Source of the DNA: Branchiostoma belcheri | Lineage: Eukaryota > Chordata > Leptocardii > Amphioxiformes > Branchiostomatidae | Assembly: GCF_001625305.1 (NCBI RefSeq) | Contig: NW_017804020.1 | Span: 2,583,896-2,647,895 of the forward strand | Reading direction: 5' to 3' | Length of the DNA stretch: 64,000 nt | Shown: one piece after another, positions 1 to 32,559 of the stretch | Layout of the letters: the number at the start of each line of letters is the position of its first letter | Numbering within the stretch: the stretch's first letter is position 1 | Program-made: the position numbers and the translations under genes | The notes under the pieces: model-generated | Seen by the model: only the letters and a program-made list of their open reading frames with translations | The model's database searches: none | What the model was told of the DNA's origin: nothing

Positions 1-154
1 GCCTTCTCCAAAGTGTCTTGAAGTTTAGCCATTCAGCAACATCCTTATATACCCCACAAGGTCCTCTCATTACAGTCTGATTTGTTTTAGCGTGATTGAT
101 TTACGTAGTGTGTAGGCGTAGTGTTGATTTCATGTTTTGTTTCACCATTACTAG

Positions 155-13606
<13,452 letters not shown>

Positions 13607-15590
13607 AAACACCAGAAACAATATATTTCATCCATGGTATGGACTGAAATAATAACAATAGGCTCTGGCTGCCAAAATGGACCTACTGAATTCTGTATAT
13701 AATATACACATATAGGCTTCTCATCCCATTGTGAAGCTGTTTAGTTTTGGTTAAGAAATGGAGGCCTGGAGAATGTACGTTGAGTTTGCTTCTAAGTTAT
13801 CTGTTGTCAAGTCTGTCAAGATGATCGTTGTGTGGAAAAAAGCAGAAGTTAGTTTGTTTGTTTACAGAAGTGTGGAGCATCAGCTGTGGACAGAAAATAC
13901 AATTCCACTTCAGTGTACTTACACATACAATTCAACTATGATCATTTTCTCACATTTTTTATTATTACGAAACTGTATTTAGAATTTCTTATATATTTTA
14001 CCACTTCTCACCACATGGAAGCACTACAGACACCACATCAAGTGTTAGCCTCAACAATAGTTGTAATTTTATACTTACATTACATCCTACGTCAATTAGT
14101 ATCCAAGATTTCAGACTGAAAGATTACCCCCATAATGTATGCCACATATCTAATTAGGCATTGTATAGATGTACTTAGTAGCCATACATAGATGTGGCAC
14201 CTTTTTAGTGATTGGGTACCATAGGACCACATGACAACTATTGTATTTTCATGGTAATAGCTGTAGTAAGATCATATCCTGCACATAGATATTTTTCTTC
14301 GTTAAACAAGATTTGATCATTGATTTGATTGGGGGAAATTACTGAGCTAATTACTGAACAACTTTGACAACTTTCACTGGCTATGCTGTCACCGATATCG
14401 AAAGGATTTAAATTTTCTAGCTATTTGAAGAGAAAAAAACTTTCTGATGTGTTTTCTTTTGTATTTTTTATTTTTAAGAATATTTTAAGAAGTCTGTGGT
14501 TGCTTGTTTACTAACGAACAAGAGTTAAGATACAAACTTGACCCTAACAGATTTTTGGCTTGTACATAAAGAAAAAAAGTGTCTGGTGCAAATACCATAT
14601 GTAAAATAATGATTAGGGCAACACTACTTGATAACAGAGGATCTGCTAGTTTTGTAGAAGAAATGTTTATTTTCTACCATGTAGTAGATTTGACAAGGAG
14701 TACTAGCATTTCATGTGTATGTATATCTCAGGTCTTGTATATGTCTCAAGCTCAATACAACTTTAAAACTCATTGTTGAGTGAAAAGACTTTCAGTGTTT
14801 TGTAACATAACTCATAACCTAACAGCTCATGAAGTAAAATATCTTCATAATACAATGCTGGCAAAATGTATCCCACAGCAATAGCTCATTGAAGTGGTGT
14901 ATGGCTAGTGAAGAATGGATGAATTTTCATTGACTCTTTCATATCAATGCATACAAAAATTGCAAAATGCTGATTAATTCAATCATTTGCAAGTTCAGAA
15001 ATTGTGTGCTAAACATCATTTTGAGTGAAAATCATTGTCCTGAAACAAAAAAGGTAACAAAGCATTTTGTTTCCCCATAGTAGAGCCTGTAATGCAAGTG
15101 AAACCTAATCTTTTGTTAGTGATGTCTTTTTGGCAGCTATGTATATCCCAGAAGAACATGCTAATCATTCTTACTAGAGCAAGGGGTTTTGTCCTGTGAC
15201 TGACCTCCCTTGATAAAATGTTTCCCCTGTAAGCATTTCAATGGCAGCATACTTTGGTATGCACTTCATCTATCTTTCAAAGAGGTGAAAGCTAGCATTG
15301 GCCATTTTCTGAAGCACTAATTGTGTTATTTTCAATGCCCTGCTGATAGCTTAGGTTCTTCAATAGCTGTAATACACGCAGAAGTCTCTAGGTGGCATTC
15401 CGGGATTGAGTGTCGGTTAAAAAGGCAAGTACTAAAAGTTTGTGAGATCTGCTTGTGGTTATCTAATGTTGAGTCTTGTTCATGCATTTTTTTTACGGTT
15501 TTAAACGATTTTACATCTCTATGTTTGCCAGTTGCCACCTTTTATTCTTCTATACTTGTAAATAAATAACACCTACCATGTATATGTTGA
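13607..15590 (+). other. Probable MAGI 3' UTR with possible polyA signal
   Basis: No coding signal follows the MAGI stop. The sequence is A/T-rich and free of recognisable transposon ends. A canonical AATAAA stands at 15561-15566 and is followed by a T/G-rich stretch (GATCTCTTTTTGTAACGTG), consistent with a cleavage site near 15585. The extent of the UTR is inference. Confidence 0.35.
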
Positions 15591-16058
15591 TCTCTTTTTG
15601 TAACGTGCCCTAATCTTGACCACAATTTTTATGTATAGAATTTCTAAGAATATAAACAAGGCATTTTGATAGATTCTGGGATTTAACATCTTAGGAGGGC
15701 CGTGATTGGCTGCTGACCGATTTGTGCAGACCAATGAGATGAACCTGATTCTTGCCAATGGAACAGTCTCATTAAACAGTTGCCTTACAGTTAGCCCGTT
15801 GTTCAAGTGTGTTGTTTGTCTTCCTTGCAGTGTAAATATGGACACAGTTCCAAGTGCTGAGGCTAATGATTATGGCATATACACATCAGCAATGTTTGCA
15901 ACGTTTTAATGAGGAAATTTCAAGTTGAACAGATGGTGGGCAAACATATTTTTCACTAGGCCACGCAAATTTAGTTTCTCATCCACTGTTGTTTTTTTCT
16001 AGGTCAAGTAAGTTCATTTTTTTAGTATTAAGAAATATTAATGGCATTGGAATAGTCA

Positions 16059-16421
16059 GTAAGGCCACACCAATTTAATTTGTTGGTTCTCGGATTTTTT
16101 CAGGAAAAATATGAAGCGACAGGGCGAAAAAATAAAAACAGATCTAGGCATCCTATTATAGCCCCAAATGCTACGATAGGAGGTATGAAGTCAACACAAA
16201 AGGCTGGTTCAAAATTTAAACAATGAATTTTGAACTTCTAATGATACCACTGCATTGAAAGATGGAATAACTGTAACGACTAGGAAGAAAAGGACTGTTT
16301 TCAACTGTTCAGGGCAAAATATGAGCATTTTGCAGTTGATTCGGAAATTTTTTTTTTTGCAAATCAGGAAAAAATGAAGAGGCGAATCCGAGAACCAACA
16401 AATTAAATTGGTGTGGCCTAA
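16059..16421 (+). mobile_element. MITE with about 35-bp terminal inverted repeats
   Basis: Left end AAGGCCACACCAATTTAATT, continuing TGTTGGTTCTCGGATT. The right end carries the same sequence inverted (AATCCGAGAACCAACAAATT). Length about 360 bp, no ORF, intergenic between MAGI and TRPC-like gene A. The rest of 15590-17087 shows nothing that I can assign. Confidence 0.75.
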
Positions 16422-17087
16422 TGATGATTGTTGTGATTCATTCACCCAATGAATGACCCAATGCAATTTCAGGGAGGTAAAACTGGATTTTCAAAGTCTG
16501 GTGTGGCTTGGTTTTGGGCTACTTCAAACATTTATGGCATGTATGGTATGAAAATATGCTTAGAAATGGTAGTTAATGTAGTCATATTTGATTTCTGGCC
16601 GACTTGGTACAAAATGGCCACAGTATATTGAATTGGTATGATTCATTACGATTCACTTGCCTCACTTCACTTGTTTCAACCTCAACCACTTTATCCATTG
16701 ATGGATTGTAGAATCATGCAGCAGGGTGATCTTATTACCTTAATGCCTGATGAATTAATGATGATAATGTATCATGTCCATATTGTACATGTACTTGGTA
16801 GTATGTGAAAGGATGAACATAAAAACTACTTCCTTGGTCCAAATTTTCTAGACTGATTTCATCCTAAATTTCTAAATGAAGCTAAATCAAAAACTGATCA
16901 TTGTCTTATCTTTTGACTGATTTGGGTCGTCTATTTGCCCCAAGGATCCCGTCCTTTTTCGTTCCGTTTCGCTTTATTTCGCACTTTCTGTACACCCTTA
17001 AGAGTTTACTCGGGGTCAATTTGGCCAAATTGAGACCTGTTAATGGCTGACGTCACTGTGTGAATCACGGTTGTGCAAACCTGGCCA

Positions 17088-17238
17088 AGACCGATCCCGA
17101 GTATCCATCACAATTAGCAGTTCAACCAATGAGAAAATGGCAATTATCGGCTTGACCAATGAGAGAGTGGCCGCATGTCCGTCAAATATTTGCATTTCTG
17201 CGTTTTGACGGAGGTGGGCGGGGCTTCAGGATCGGTCT
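17088..17238 (+). mobile_element. GACCGATCCCGA MITE family, copy 1
   Basis: Starts AGACCGATCCCGA and ends with inverted GGATCGGTCT. The interior has two CCAATGAGA boxes separated by GGCAATTA, then GACGGAGGTGGGCGGGGCTT. Six copies occur in the window (also 21958, 26430, 36983, 37498, 42109). It lies 340 bp upstream of TRPC-like gene A, and its CCAAT and GC-box-like motifs could influence transcription, although that is untested. Confidence 0.75.
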
Positions 17239-17581
17239 AATGCCACATTTTGCGGGGACAACAGGAACCGGACCACATCGAATTGGTAAAACACCTCTAC
17301 TTAACGATATATATCATAACATTATAGCTGTATGTCAAACATTTTAATGATTAATGGTCGGTAGACTGAGAGATATGAGAGCACGTTGATCTGTGTGTAT
17401 TTTCAATGAAGCTTTTCTATTATATACTTCCTTTATATCGACTGGGCAAACATTAACTGGGCGCAACTTGATTGAGAGAACAGGTGCACATGTTACACCA
17501 AGGAGCCCTTTGTTGAAGTGTTTGTCATAAATGTGGACATTGTTTTCTGTCCTATTCTTTAGGATTCCTTCCATTCATCAA

Positions 17582-19441
17582 ATGGCTCGAAAGATGGAGC
17601 GAGCGTTTTGGTCAGCAGTTCGTAATAACGCTGTTGAAGAACTGGCGACGCTAATTTCTGATATTGACTTCAATCCTGGCGTCTCTATCGACGTAACCTG
17701 CCTACGTGATGAGTTCAGGCGGACGGCGGTGGAGGTTGGCGTGGACAGCGGGTCGCTAGAGGCGGCTGAGCTGCTGCTGGACCGCGGGGTACCCGCCGGT
17801 CGGGCTCTGCTGTACGCGGTCGACAGGGAGAACATAGAAGCTGTAGAACTTCTGCTGGACAGGGAAACGTCGGGAGTCGAAGAATTGTGTGGAAGTCTGG
17901 AGGTAACAAGTGTCTGTTTGTTTGTTTGTTTGTTTGTTTTCTGTCTTGTTTGTCTGTGTGTCTGTCCATGTACGTGCGTGCGTGCGTGTGTGTGTGTGTA
18001 CGTGCATATGTGTGTTTTGTGTATGCGTACCTGTCTGTGTCTCTGTGTGTGTATGTGTGGTATCATTTTGTACATGATGTACATGTATGTGGTGTCTGTA
18101 TGCGTCTGTTTGGCATCTGTGTGGTGTGTGCGTGTGTGTGTGTTCGTGTGTGTTTATCATAGTATGTTGTAATTGTTAATACAAGACCTTTCAAAAATTC
18201 ATAAACGTCATTCATTCACTGCCATCATTCTATTGAAGTGTTGCATATGAACGTCCTTGTTAGATGGAGACCGGTGCCTTCCAGTCTGACATGACACCTG
18301 TGAAGATGGCCGCCACTCGGAACAACTACGACATCCTCAAACTCCTGTTGGACCGTGGCTTTCCTGTCCCTTCTCCAGACATTTATAACGAATGGACGAC
18401 AGTTGAAACCACCCGTGCCTGGTTCACAGCTTACCAGGCCGTCAGTAGCCCTTCCCTGATCTTACTCACCAGCCCCGACCCGTTCCGGACATGTTTTCAG
18501 AGGGCCCGAGCTTTGCGCGATGCCTGCTGGAAGCGGGAAAACTACCGCATTCAACTGGAGGAGTTGGCGGACCAGTGCGAGACGTTCGCCTGTGAACTGT
18601 TGGATGAGGTGCGGGACTCGGATGAGCTCGACACCGTTTTCGAGTTTAACCACGGAGAGGCCACTGATAAAGATTTGCGAGGAACGTTAGAGACGGCTGT
18701 GGAAATGAAGCAGAAGAAGGTAGGTGGTTATCTGTGATTATCATATAGCCGGGCACGACGTCGACCAATGAGAAGCCTCCATTTCCCATCGGTCAGGTGC
18801 GATAACCACCTCGTTCGCTACGCTCACTCAGCGGTTTCATGATTCGGTGGTTATTGTACCTGACTAGGAATTATCTCATCATACACACCTCGGGGTGGGG
18901 CATTAACCTCCCCTTTATTGTAGTCAGTTAGTCCTGTACATGTTTACAGTGTGACTTACTGAAATCCCTTTGATGATTTTTCTGAAATTTGTCAGGTCGG
19001 TAGTTAGAAAGGGTAACGTTATCACCCTTTTTTCAATTTTTGTCCAGTTTGTCTCTCACACCCTGAGCTTCGAGTATGCAGTCAAACTGAACGCAGGAGG
19101 CCTACACGATATTTTCGACTTCAAGAGAATGCATCATTGGACGTTGTGTCAGTGGGCATTGTTCATGCTAATAATCACCATTTTGCATCCAGTTCTGGCT
19201 GTCCTGCACATATTGTCACCAAGTACAAAGGTATGTGAGGTGGCATGTACTTTCATACGGTTGTCGATTGCTTCTATCTATCATTATGACCAGAAAATAG
19301 CATGATACAACAGCATTGACAATGACCTTTGAAATAGCCTCTACCAGGCTTCACAAGCAGCTGGAAAGAGTAAAAATTTGCCAACTAGACAGGTACACAT
19401 GTAACATGTCAGGGGAGTTGGTCTGCTAAAGGAGAACTCTC

Positions 19442-19517
<76 letters not shown>

Positions 19518-22046
19518 TTTCTCCTCTCTTTTTCTCTTTCTACTCTCTATCTTTCTCTTTCTCTCTCTGCTTTTCACTCTATCTCTCTCTCTGTGTCGGT
19601 CAGTTTCTGTCAGCAGTACACGTACAGTACTCCTAGCTCTACCAATCTGGCCATTTCATCTGGTTCATTTGGCCAATCTCTACTCTTTCCAGTCGCTTCT
19701 GAAGTCTGGTAGTCTAGCATTGAAATTGGGTTTGTCCTTCCAGGCCGGGAGGGTGATGAAGATTCCGATGATCCGTGGAACGTGCTGGTTCTTTTCCGTC
19801 ATGGACCTGCTCTTCATCCTGATAGTGGAAGCACAGATGTACCGGGTGAGCAGCGAGGAGTTGGACAACATGGTGCAGAATATCCCGACCTCTGGGTTAA
19901 GACTGAACTGGACACAGTCTTTCATCTTCATCTGGATGTCTGGTAGGGAGCCTTTCTGCCTTCGGTCCTTGTTAACTGAAAACACAAGCCGAATATGTCC
20001 AAACGCTACCCAAATCATGGTCGGGAGCAAGGTCGGTTGGTGTTCGGCTGTGCCGACCGAATGTTTCAAAATGTTTAAATCATTCAGGTGTGAACGGGAG
20101 GTTCGGCCATTGTTGGCCGTTGGTTGACCGGTGTTCAAATGTTGACTCAAATTTAACTCAACTCCTCGCGTAGATTGTTTTGTTGTTGTTGTTTTGCTAT
20201 TTCAAACGCTGCAAGAAAAATATGGTAAGAAATGGCAGTAAATATCAGATTTCTTCATCTAGAATAGTGTTTGTTTTGTTTTGTTTTGTTTTGTTTTGTT
20301 TTGTTTTGTTTTGTTTTGTTTTGTTTTGTTTTGTTTTGTTTTGTTTTGTTTTGTTTTGTTTTGTTTTGTTTTGTTTTGTTAGAATGTTTGAATGTAAGAA
20401 GTGATATTATACTTACCGTTACTCTAGGATTCTTCGTTGAGCAAATCAACGCAGTTTGGTACCAAGGAGGACTCAGTCAGTACTTCAAAACCTTCTGGAA
20501 TCTGTTGGACTTCATGGCAGTTTCACTATACGCTACGTATATCACCTTACGATTTTGGGCCGTTGTACAGGTAAGGAGTTTTTTATTATAAATATATTAT
20601 CGCCATTCACTATGAATATATCGTCTCAGTGCATACAAAGGCCACTAAGGGCCCATAGAATAAATAACAATATTTGCAAATAACGTTAGTGCTTATAATG
20701 TTTTAGTTTTTTATTACTTTTTTGCGTCTGGTGTCTTTTGTGTTTTGTTGTCTTTGCCTATATAATACTTTCTGCTCCTGAACACTGATCGGCCTGTGTC
20801 CTAAGTATAAACAGGCATCTTGCTGTCCGGGTTGAGATCAATTTTATATTTCCGACTCAGAAATGCATATGTTTTAAAATAACGGTTTTTATCCTAACCA
20901 ATCGGAAGGTTTTTTTTCTTGTTCGATCTAGTGGGAAACCTACTACGACCACGATATTTCCCTGGATTGGGAAGCGAGGGCTAGATGGAACAGCTTCCAG
21001 CCGGTCATGGTGGCCGATGCCTTGTTCGCCATCTTTACCATGGTTGTGTTTCTACGGGCCATGTACTTTCTGCGCATGTCCCGGTATCTGGGGTCTCTCC
21101 AGATCTCGTTCGGTCGGATGGTGATGGACATCATCAAGTTCGTCATTTTCCTCGGCCTCGTGGATATCGCGTTTGCTTGCGGTTTCAACCATCTCTACTG
21201 GTTTTACGGGTCTGTGCACAACTACCTCTGCGAGAAGTATCAACAGAGCAACTTGATGAACGTCGGGTGCTCTAAAGCCCACGGTTATGGCACGTGAGTG
21301 TTGTCCATCTATTGTGTAGGTTTTTTTTCATATACATTTTTCAATTCTAGTCTTTCTCAATATGGAGTTTATTTCCGTTTTAAAAAAAAGAAGATTTAAC
21401 TTTCAGTTTTTGTTAAGTAAGGCACGGCAAAAATGGTAGTTTATAACACAAAATCATAAAAAAAATATTGGCGCTAGCATATTAATTTTATACTGTGCCG
21501 TAATGTTAAATGTTTTGTGCAATTATGTACTGTATTGTGATGAAATTTCTGTGAAGTGCCTTTCTAAATTTCCCAAGGACACAAGATCGGTGGCATACGG
21601 CAGGATTCGAACTCGAGACCTCTTGGTTTCGAGCCGAACGCTATGTTGTTTCTGACGGTCATTGTTTTTTTTTTTCATCACACAGCCTCTCAAATACGAT
21701 CCTGTCTCTGTTCTGGGCGGAGTTCGGCATGGCCGACCTCTCCATGCTGGAGCTGAAGCCCACGAAAAGCCCTGTGGAGGCGCTCCAGATCCACGAGCAG
21801 CCGGTCTTTACCGAAGTGGTGGGGACGGCCATGTTCGCGCTGTATCAAGTGGTGGCCGTACTTGTACTTCTCAACCTGCTGATAGCCATCATGAGCACGT
21901 CCTACCAAGTGACTGAGGTACAGCGACAGGTTTTATTACTACGTGAAAGAGGTCAGTGACCCGATCCCAAATGTACATCACAATCAGGAGCTCAACCAAT
22001 GAGAGAACGGCAATTAGCGATTCGGCCAATGAGAGAGTGGCCGCGC

Positions 22047-22115
<69 letters not shown>

Positions 22116-23269
22116 TGCGTGCGTGTGTGTGTGTATTTCAAATGGGCTAAAAGAGTCGCAAAGCACATAAATACATCCATTCATGTCTCTAGCTTTCCAG
22201 CCAATATGAATCAGTGTTCCCGACAGACATTCTTTTGCTCTTAAATCATATCTTTAGGACAACAAAGACCAGGAGTGGGCGTTCTGCTTTGTCAGCGACA
22301 CTCTTTCCGTCAAGAGAGGGAACATGTCTCTCCCGCCGCCCTTCAACCTGCTCATGCTGCTGAAAACCGGTCTGATCTGGTTATTCCAGTCGTCACCGTG
22401 TGGCGTCACGGAGGTGATTACCACTACTTGTATGTAGCCTGGTCACGGTCCAGTCTATCGTGGTTTGGGAGTGACGCCTTCGGGCCTGTAGACGTTTTCC
22501 ACCGCCCAGTTCAGCTAGGCTCCCTGGTAGGAGTTTTTTCCTAGGAGTTTTGCACTGCAGGAGTTTGATAGCGAACTTGTTGAAGTGCCGTCGTGCAAAT
22601 CTACCGGGGAGCCTAGTTGAACTGAGCGGCGTGGAATGTCTACAGGCCCGAAGGGAGCCCACTCAAGCACGGTAGACTGGACACCAGGCTAGACTAATCG
22701 CACCATCATCATTAACTAGGCAAAATGGAACCATAATCGTTTTGAGTACATATTCCGTATACTTATGTTATAATAAACAACGTAGTTCATCTGTTTCAGC
22801 AAAAAGAGTATTGAATATTTGATTTCCTTACTATGTATAATACTTCTTGAAACGTTACAGGAAAATTAACATAATATCGTTTCCGTATTCGTCAAAGATG
22901 TTTTGTGGTTTATTTCCATAGTTCAAACTGTCAAGACCAGGCGGACAGCAAAAATACCAAGTAAGTATGAATTATCATGCATGTTTTACGTACTATACGA
23001 TATGCTATGATTATGTACTATTACTAGTATGTTTTGCGCGTAATATACGTTTTCCCCAGAAATTGAAGTTGGATAGCAGTCTTCTATATGGTCTCATTAA
23101 AACGTATACAATGTTACTTTCCAAACAACTGCTTTAGGCCTACTTATATCGCATAAGTAATCAATCCTGTACAGTTTCTATAAAGCCAAACTGTGTGTTT
23201 CAACAGGCAGTTATCGACAAACTCGCCAAGCGGTACCGTCTCCGGAAAGAGAGAGAAAACACCGACTGA
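17582..23269 (+). CDS. TRPC-like cation channel A (first of three tandem paralogues)
   Basis: Probable calcium-permeable TRPC-family channel subunit of 717 aa. Exons: 17582-17902, 18264-18719, 19048-19230, 19744-19942, 20428-20570, 20932-21293, 21686-21917, 22258-22413, 22922-22960, 23207-23269 (TGA); all phases join. Residues 1-150 hold ankyrin-like helices (MERAFWSAVRNN, MTPVKMAATRNNY). Exon 2 carries the TRP_2 segment ([30 protein letters not shown]). S1 is in exon 3, S2-S3 in exons 4-5, S4-S5 in exon 6, pore LFWAEFGMADLS plus S6 [15 protein letters not shown] in exon 7. Exon 8 has QEWAF in place of EWKFAR, then LPPPFNLL. Exon 10 has IDKLAKRYRLRKER, equivalent to the conserved TRPC LVxRY helix, and ends there, so the long C-terminus of vertebrate TRPCs is absent. 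The start could be 17582 or 17594; the latter aligns with genes B and C. Confidence 0.92.
17911..18160 (+). repeat. GTTT/GT-rich microsatellite in gene A intron 1
   Basis: (TTTG)n followed by imperfect GTGTGTC/GCGTGC repeats starting about eight bases after the donor of gene A exon 1. Long ORFs here on both strands are repeat artefacts. Confidence 0.8.
18791..18864. repeat. Short inverted repeat in gene A intron 2
   Basis: TCAGGTGCGATAACCACC and GGTGGTTATTGTACCTGA form 18-bp arms with two mismatches around a 40-base middle. Probably a small foldback remnant. Confidence 0.5.
19440..19520 (+). repeat. (CTTT)n microsatellite
   Basis: About 20 tandem TTTC units in gene A intron 3, continuing as an irregular pyrimidine-rich tract to about 19600. 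Confidence 0.9.
20269..20381 (+). repeat. (TTTTG)n pentanucleotide microsatellite
   Basis: About 22 uninterrupted TTTTG units in gene A intron 4, ending about 45 bases before the exon 5 acceptor (20427). Apparent ORFs across it are repeat artefacts. Confidence 0.92.
21550..21650 (-). mobile_element. tRNA-derived SINE, partial copy
   Basis: On the minus strand, the B-box-like GAGTTCGAATCCTGCCG and the segment corresponding to CCAAGAGGTCTCGAGTTCG match the SINE copies at 43501-43636 and 29671-29894. It is truncated at both ends and lies just upstream of gene A exon 7. Confidence 0.55.
21958..22041 (+). mobile_element. GACCGATCCCGA MITE, copy 2, truncated by a microsatellite
   Basis: GACCCGATCCCAAATGTACA then two CCAATGAGAG boxes match the left half of the family. 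At the GAGTGGCCGC position it passes directly into (GC)n(GT)n, and the right end is missing. Confidence 0.65.
22042..22133 (+). repeat. (GC)n(GT)n microsatellite
   Basis: Alternating GCGCGC then a long GTGTGT run in gene A intron 7, fused to a truncated MITE copy. Alternating purine-pyrimidine tracts of this kind can form Z-DNA in vitro. Confidence 0.9.
22435..22691 (+). mobile_element. TAGCCTGG...CCAGGCTA foldback element, copy 1
   Basis: Arms of roughly 90 bases: TAGCCTGGTCACGGTCCAGT at the left, and ACTGGACACCAGGCTA at the right after an inverted GGGCCTGTAGAC block. No ORF. Located in gene A intron 8 and related to 34517-34788. Confidence 0.7.
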
Positions 23270-24333
23270 GACTCGTCAAACCAGATCAGGCGCCTGTGCT
23301 CTAGATCTATGCCTTAGCATATTCCTTACAACCCTGATCTTGTTCAACTGTACTGAATAGTATATGTGATATGCAAAATATAAAAGATGTAAAGTAGATA
23401 TAACGCATGAAGTAAATAATAAGAGAACGAAATGCGCAAAAAGTAACTGTTGAGATGCAAAATATACTATACATATAAGGAGGTTTAGCATATTGGAGTA
23501 CAAAAACATACAATATAAATTAATGGCAGTAGTCATAGAGTGAGTGATTGAGTACTAGTGACCCAAACTTATCAGTTTCTACGAAGAAAGTGTGAGGAAA
23601 ATCCGAACAGAGTGTTGTTACAAATTTCATGTGTAGTTGTGTACTGTTCCATCGTAAGGTCCTAACTGCGTCTTGCCAGGTATGGACTCTTAAAGACATT
23701 GACAGGTTGCGTCATATCGTGGTTACTTGTACTTGGACGACTTCTATTCTTGTTTCTATGTTCTTTACCAAGATGTCTTTAAATTCATAAGCATCGACCA
23801 TAATGGGCTTATACATAGACATGTAGACGTCATAAATCCCTTAGGATTACCGAGCCGGCAATGATCGTATTATTTACTGAATCTTCATGATTTATTGATG
23901 CCTAATACTGGCAATGAGAGCTTTACGGTGCAAAAGTGATTGCTCTTCTTAAAAATCATATATGACAGGCAAAGATCTTATTTCCTTTCCCAGTGACTCT
24001 AGGGAAAATCTCAGATACTAAGTGCTCAGACGGAAAAGTCCTTGGGCCAGAGACTAGGTTAAGGCATTAACTGGATTGTAACCCCCTAATAGGACTAATT
24101 GAGTGGAAGACATATAATCTGCCAGACCCCTCTATTTTGCCGGTAGCATTGTAAAGATGTCCCTTCAGGCAATTGCTAAGCCACTAATCATGCGGACAAG
24201 GATCGCACTTTTTTCCGGTTTTCTCACGCTAGTACCATGCTGTAATACGTCCAACCGGTAGGCGTGAGCGCTTAACCAAAGATTAAGACTTAGTCATCAT
24301 CACACGTCACCTCCCAAACATTCATTCATCAAC
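23270..24333. other. Intergenic spacer between channel genes A and B
   Basis: A/T-rich sequence holding the 3' UTR of gene A and the promoter of gene B. I see no clear canonical AATAAA signal, no TATA box close to the gene B start and no transposon ends. Candidate regulatory sites cannot be assigned from sequence alone. Confidence 0.3.
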
Positions 24334-31591
<7,258 letters not shown>

Positions 31592-31846
31592 CAGTGAACA
31601 TGTGAAAAGACATAAAAGGACAGTTGTATATGATAGTGTACTCCCAAGCGTGCTTACCATGTTACTTCCAAATGTCGTAATGACTAGCAACTTTTGTTCC
31701 CGAATTTGTACGTTAACTTATCTTTCTAAAACAGCGTGTAGTTTGCTATCTTTACTACATGGAATCTTATTCTTAACACGTACTTCACACATGAGAACTA
31801 CCTGTGGCACATTTTCTGAATCGTCTGATCACCATATGCAAGTAAA

Positions 31847-31994
31847 CATCATCAAGTTTGCTCCAAAACATTGAATATTAGGTCTTGACTTTGTTCCGTT
31901 TGGTTTTGAATCACTTTGTTGGTGTTTTTTCTTCACATAGATGGTTGTTGGCAGAAAATTCTTTTCGATGCGCTGTACAGCGTTGTTGTATTTA
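31847..31994 (+). repeat. Duplicated copy of the start of gene B's last exon and its acceptor
   Basis: The stretch 31440-31546 (CATCATCAATTTTGC ... TTGGTGTTTTTTTCTTCACACAG, then ATGGTTGTTGGCAG) is repeated about 406 bp downstream with a CATAG acceptor and the same first 14 exon bases. After that the second copy diverges and reaches a stop (TAA) after 20 codons, encoding MVVGRKFFS... without the R-Y helix. It lies after the normal stop, so it could only be used as an alternative last exon. No transcript evidence. Confidence 0.6.
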
Positions 31995-32559
31995 ACAATA
32001 TAATGGAGAGGTTGAGAATATAGACCATGAAATAACTTTAGACGCTCACAGGATGAAAGAAAAGGTGAATAACGTGGCTTTAACTTCAAAATGTATAACA
32101 ATATGTATTCACAAAGTACAACAATATGTAGATTTAGGATGCCATTAAATATTCTATGGTTGATTCGTTGAGTGTGCTATGTGTATATCCTGGTTGCCAT
32201 TCGTGGGTTGAACAACACAACTTGCAGAACAGAAAGCTCTCTCTTTCAAAAGTGATGTACATGTACTTGCCAATATAATGCATGACTGCATTTTTGACCG
32301 TTGGGAAATAATATTGAACCACGAATTACCGTCACCAGAGGGTTATGTTTTTTGGCACATGTGCAGGTATGTGACTTTGTATGTGCATGAATACCACATA
32401 CACAACACACACTTACAGCACAATACGTATCTTAGTATGATTATTATTATTGTCATGGCTACATGCACGTGACCATGCGCCAAGCATGTTTCGTACCGTG
32501 CCGTGTATAAGAGCATTATACTTGCCGTTTAGCGTCTAAGGACCACTGTAGTTTTAACC
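31995..32559. promoter_or_regulatory. Spacer and putative promoter of channel gene C
   Basis: A/T-rich sequence with no transposon ends recognised. A TATA-like TATAAGAG occurs at 32506-32513, about 54 bases before the gene C ATG, in a G/C-richer context (CCGTGCCGTG). Promoter assignment is inference. Confidence 0.25.

Noticed and set aside
17578-18160. Several 80-170 codon ORFs on both strands
   Set aside because: They are shadows of TRPC-like gene A exon 1 and of the GTTT/GT microsatellite (runs of CVCV or THTH).
20180-20449. FVLFC and TKQNK repeat ORFs
   Set aside because: Translation of the (TTTTG)n microsatellite in different frames.
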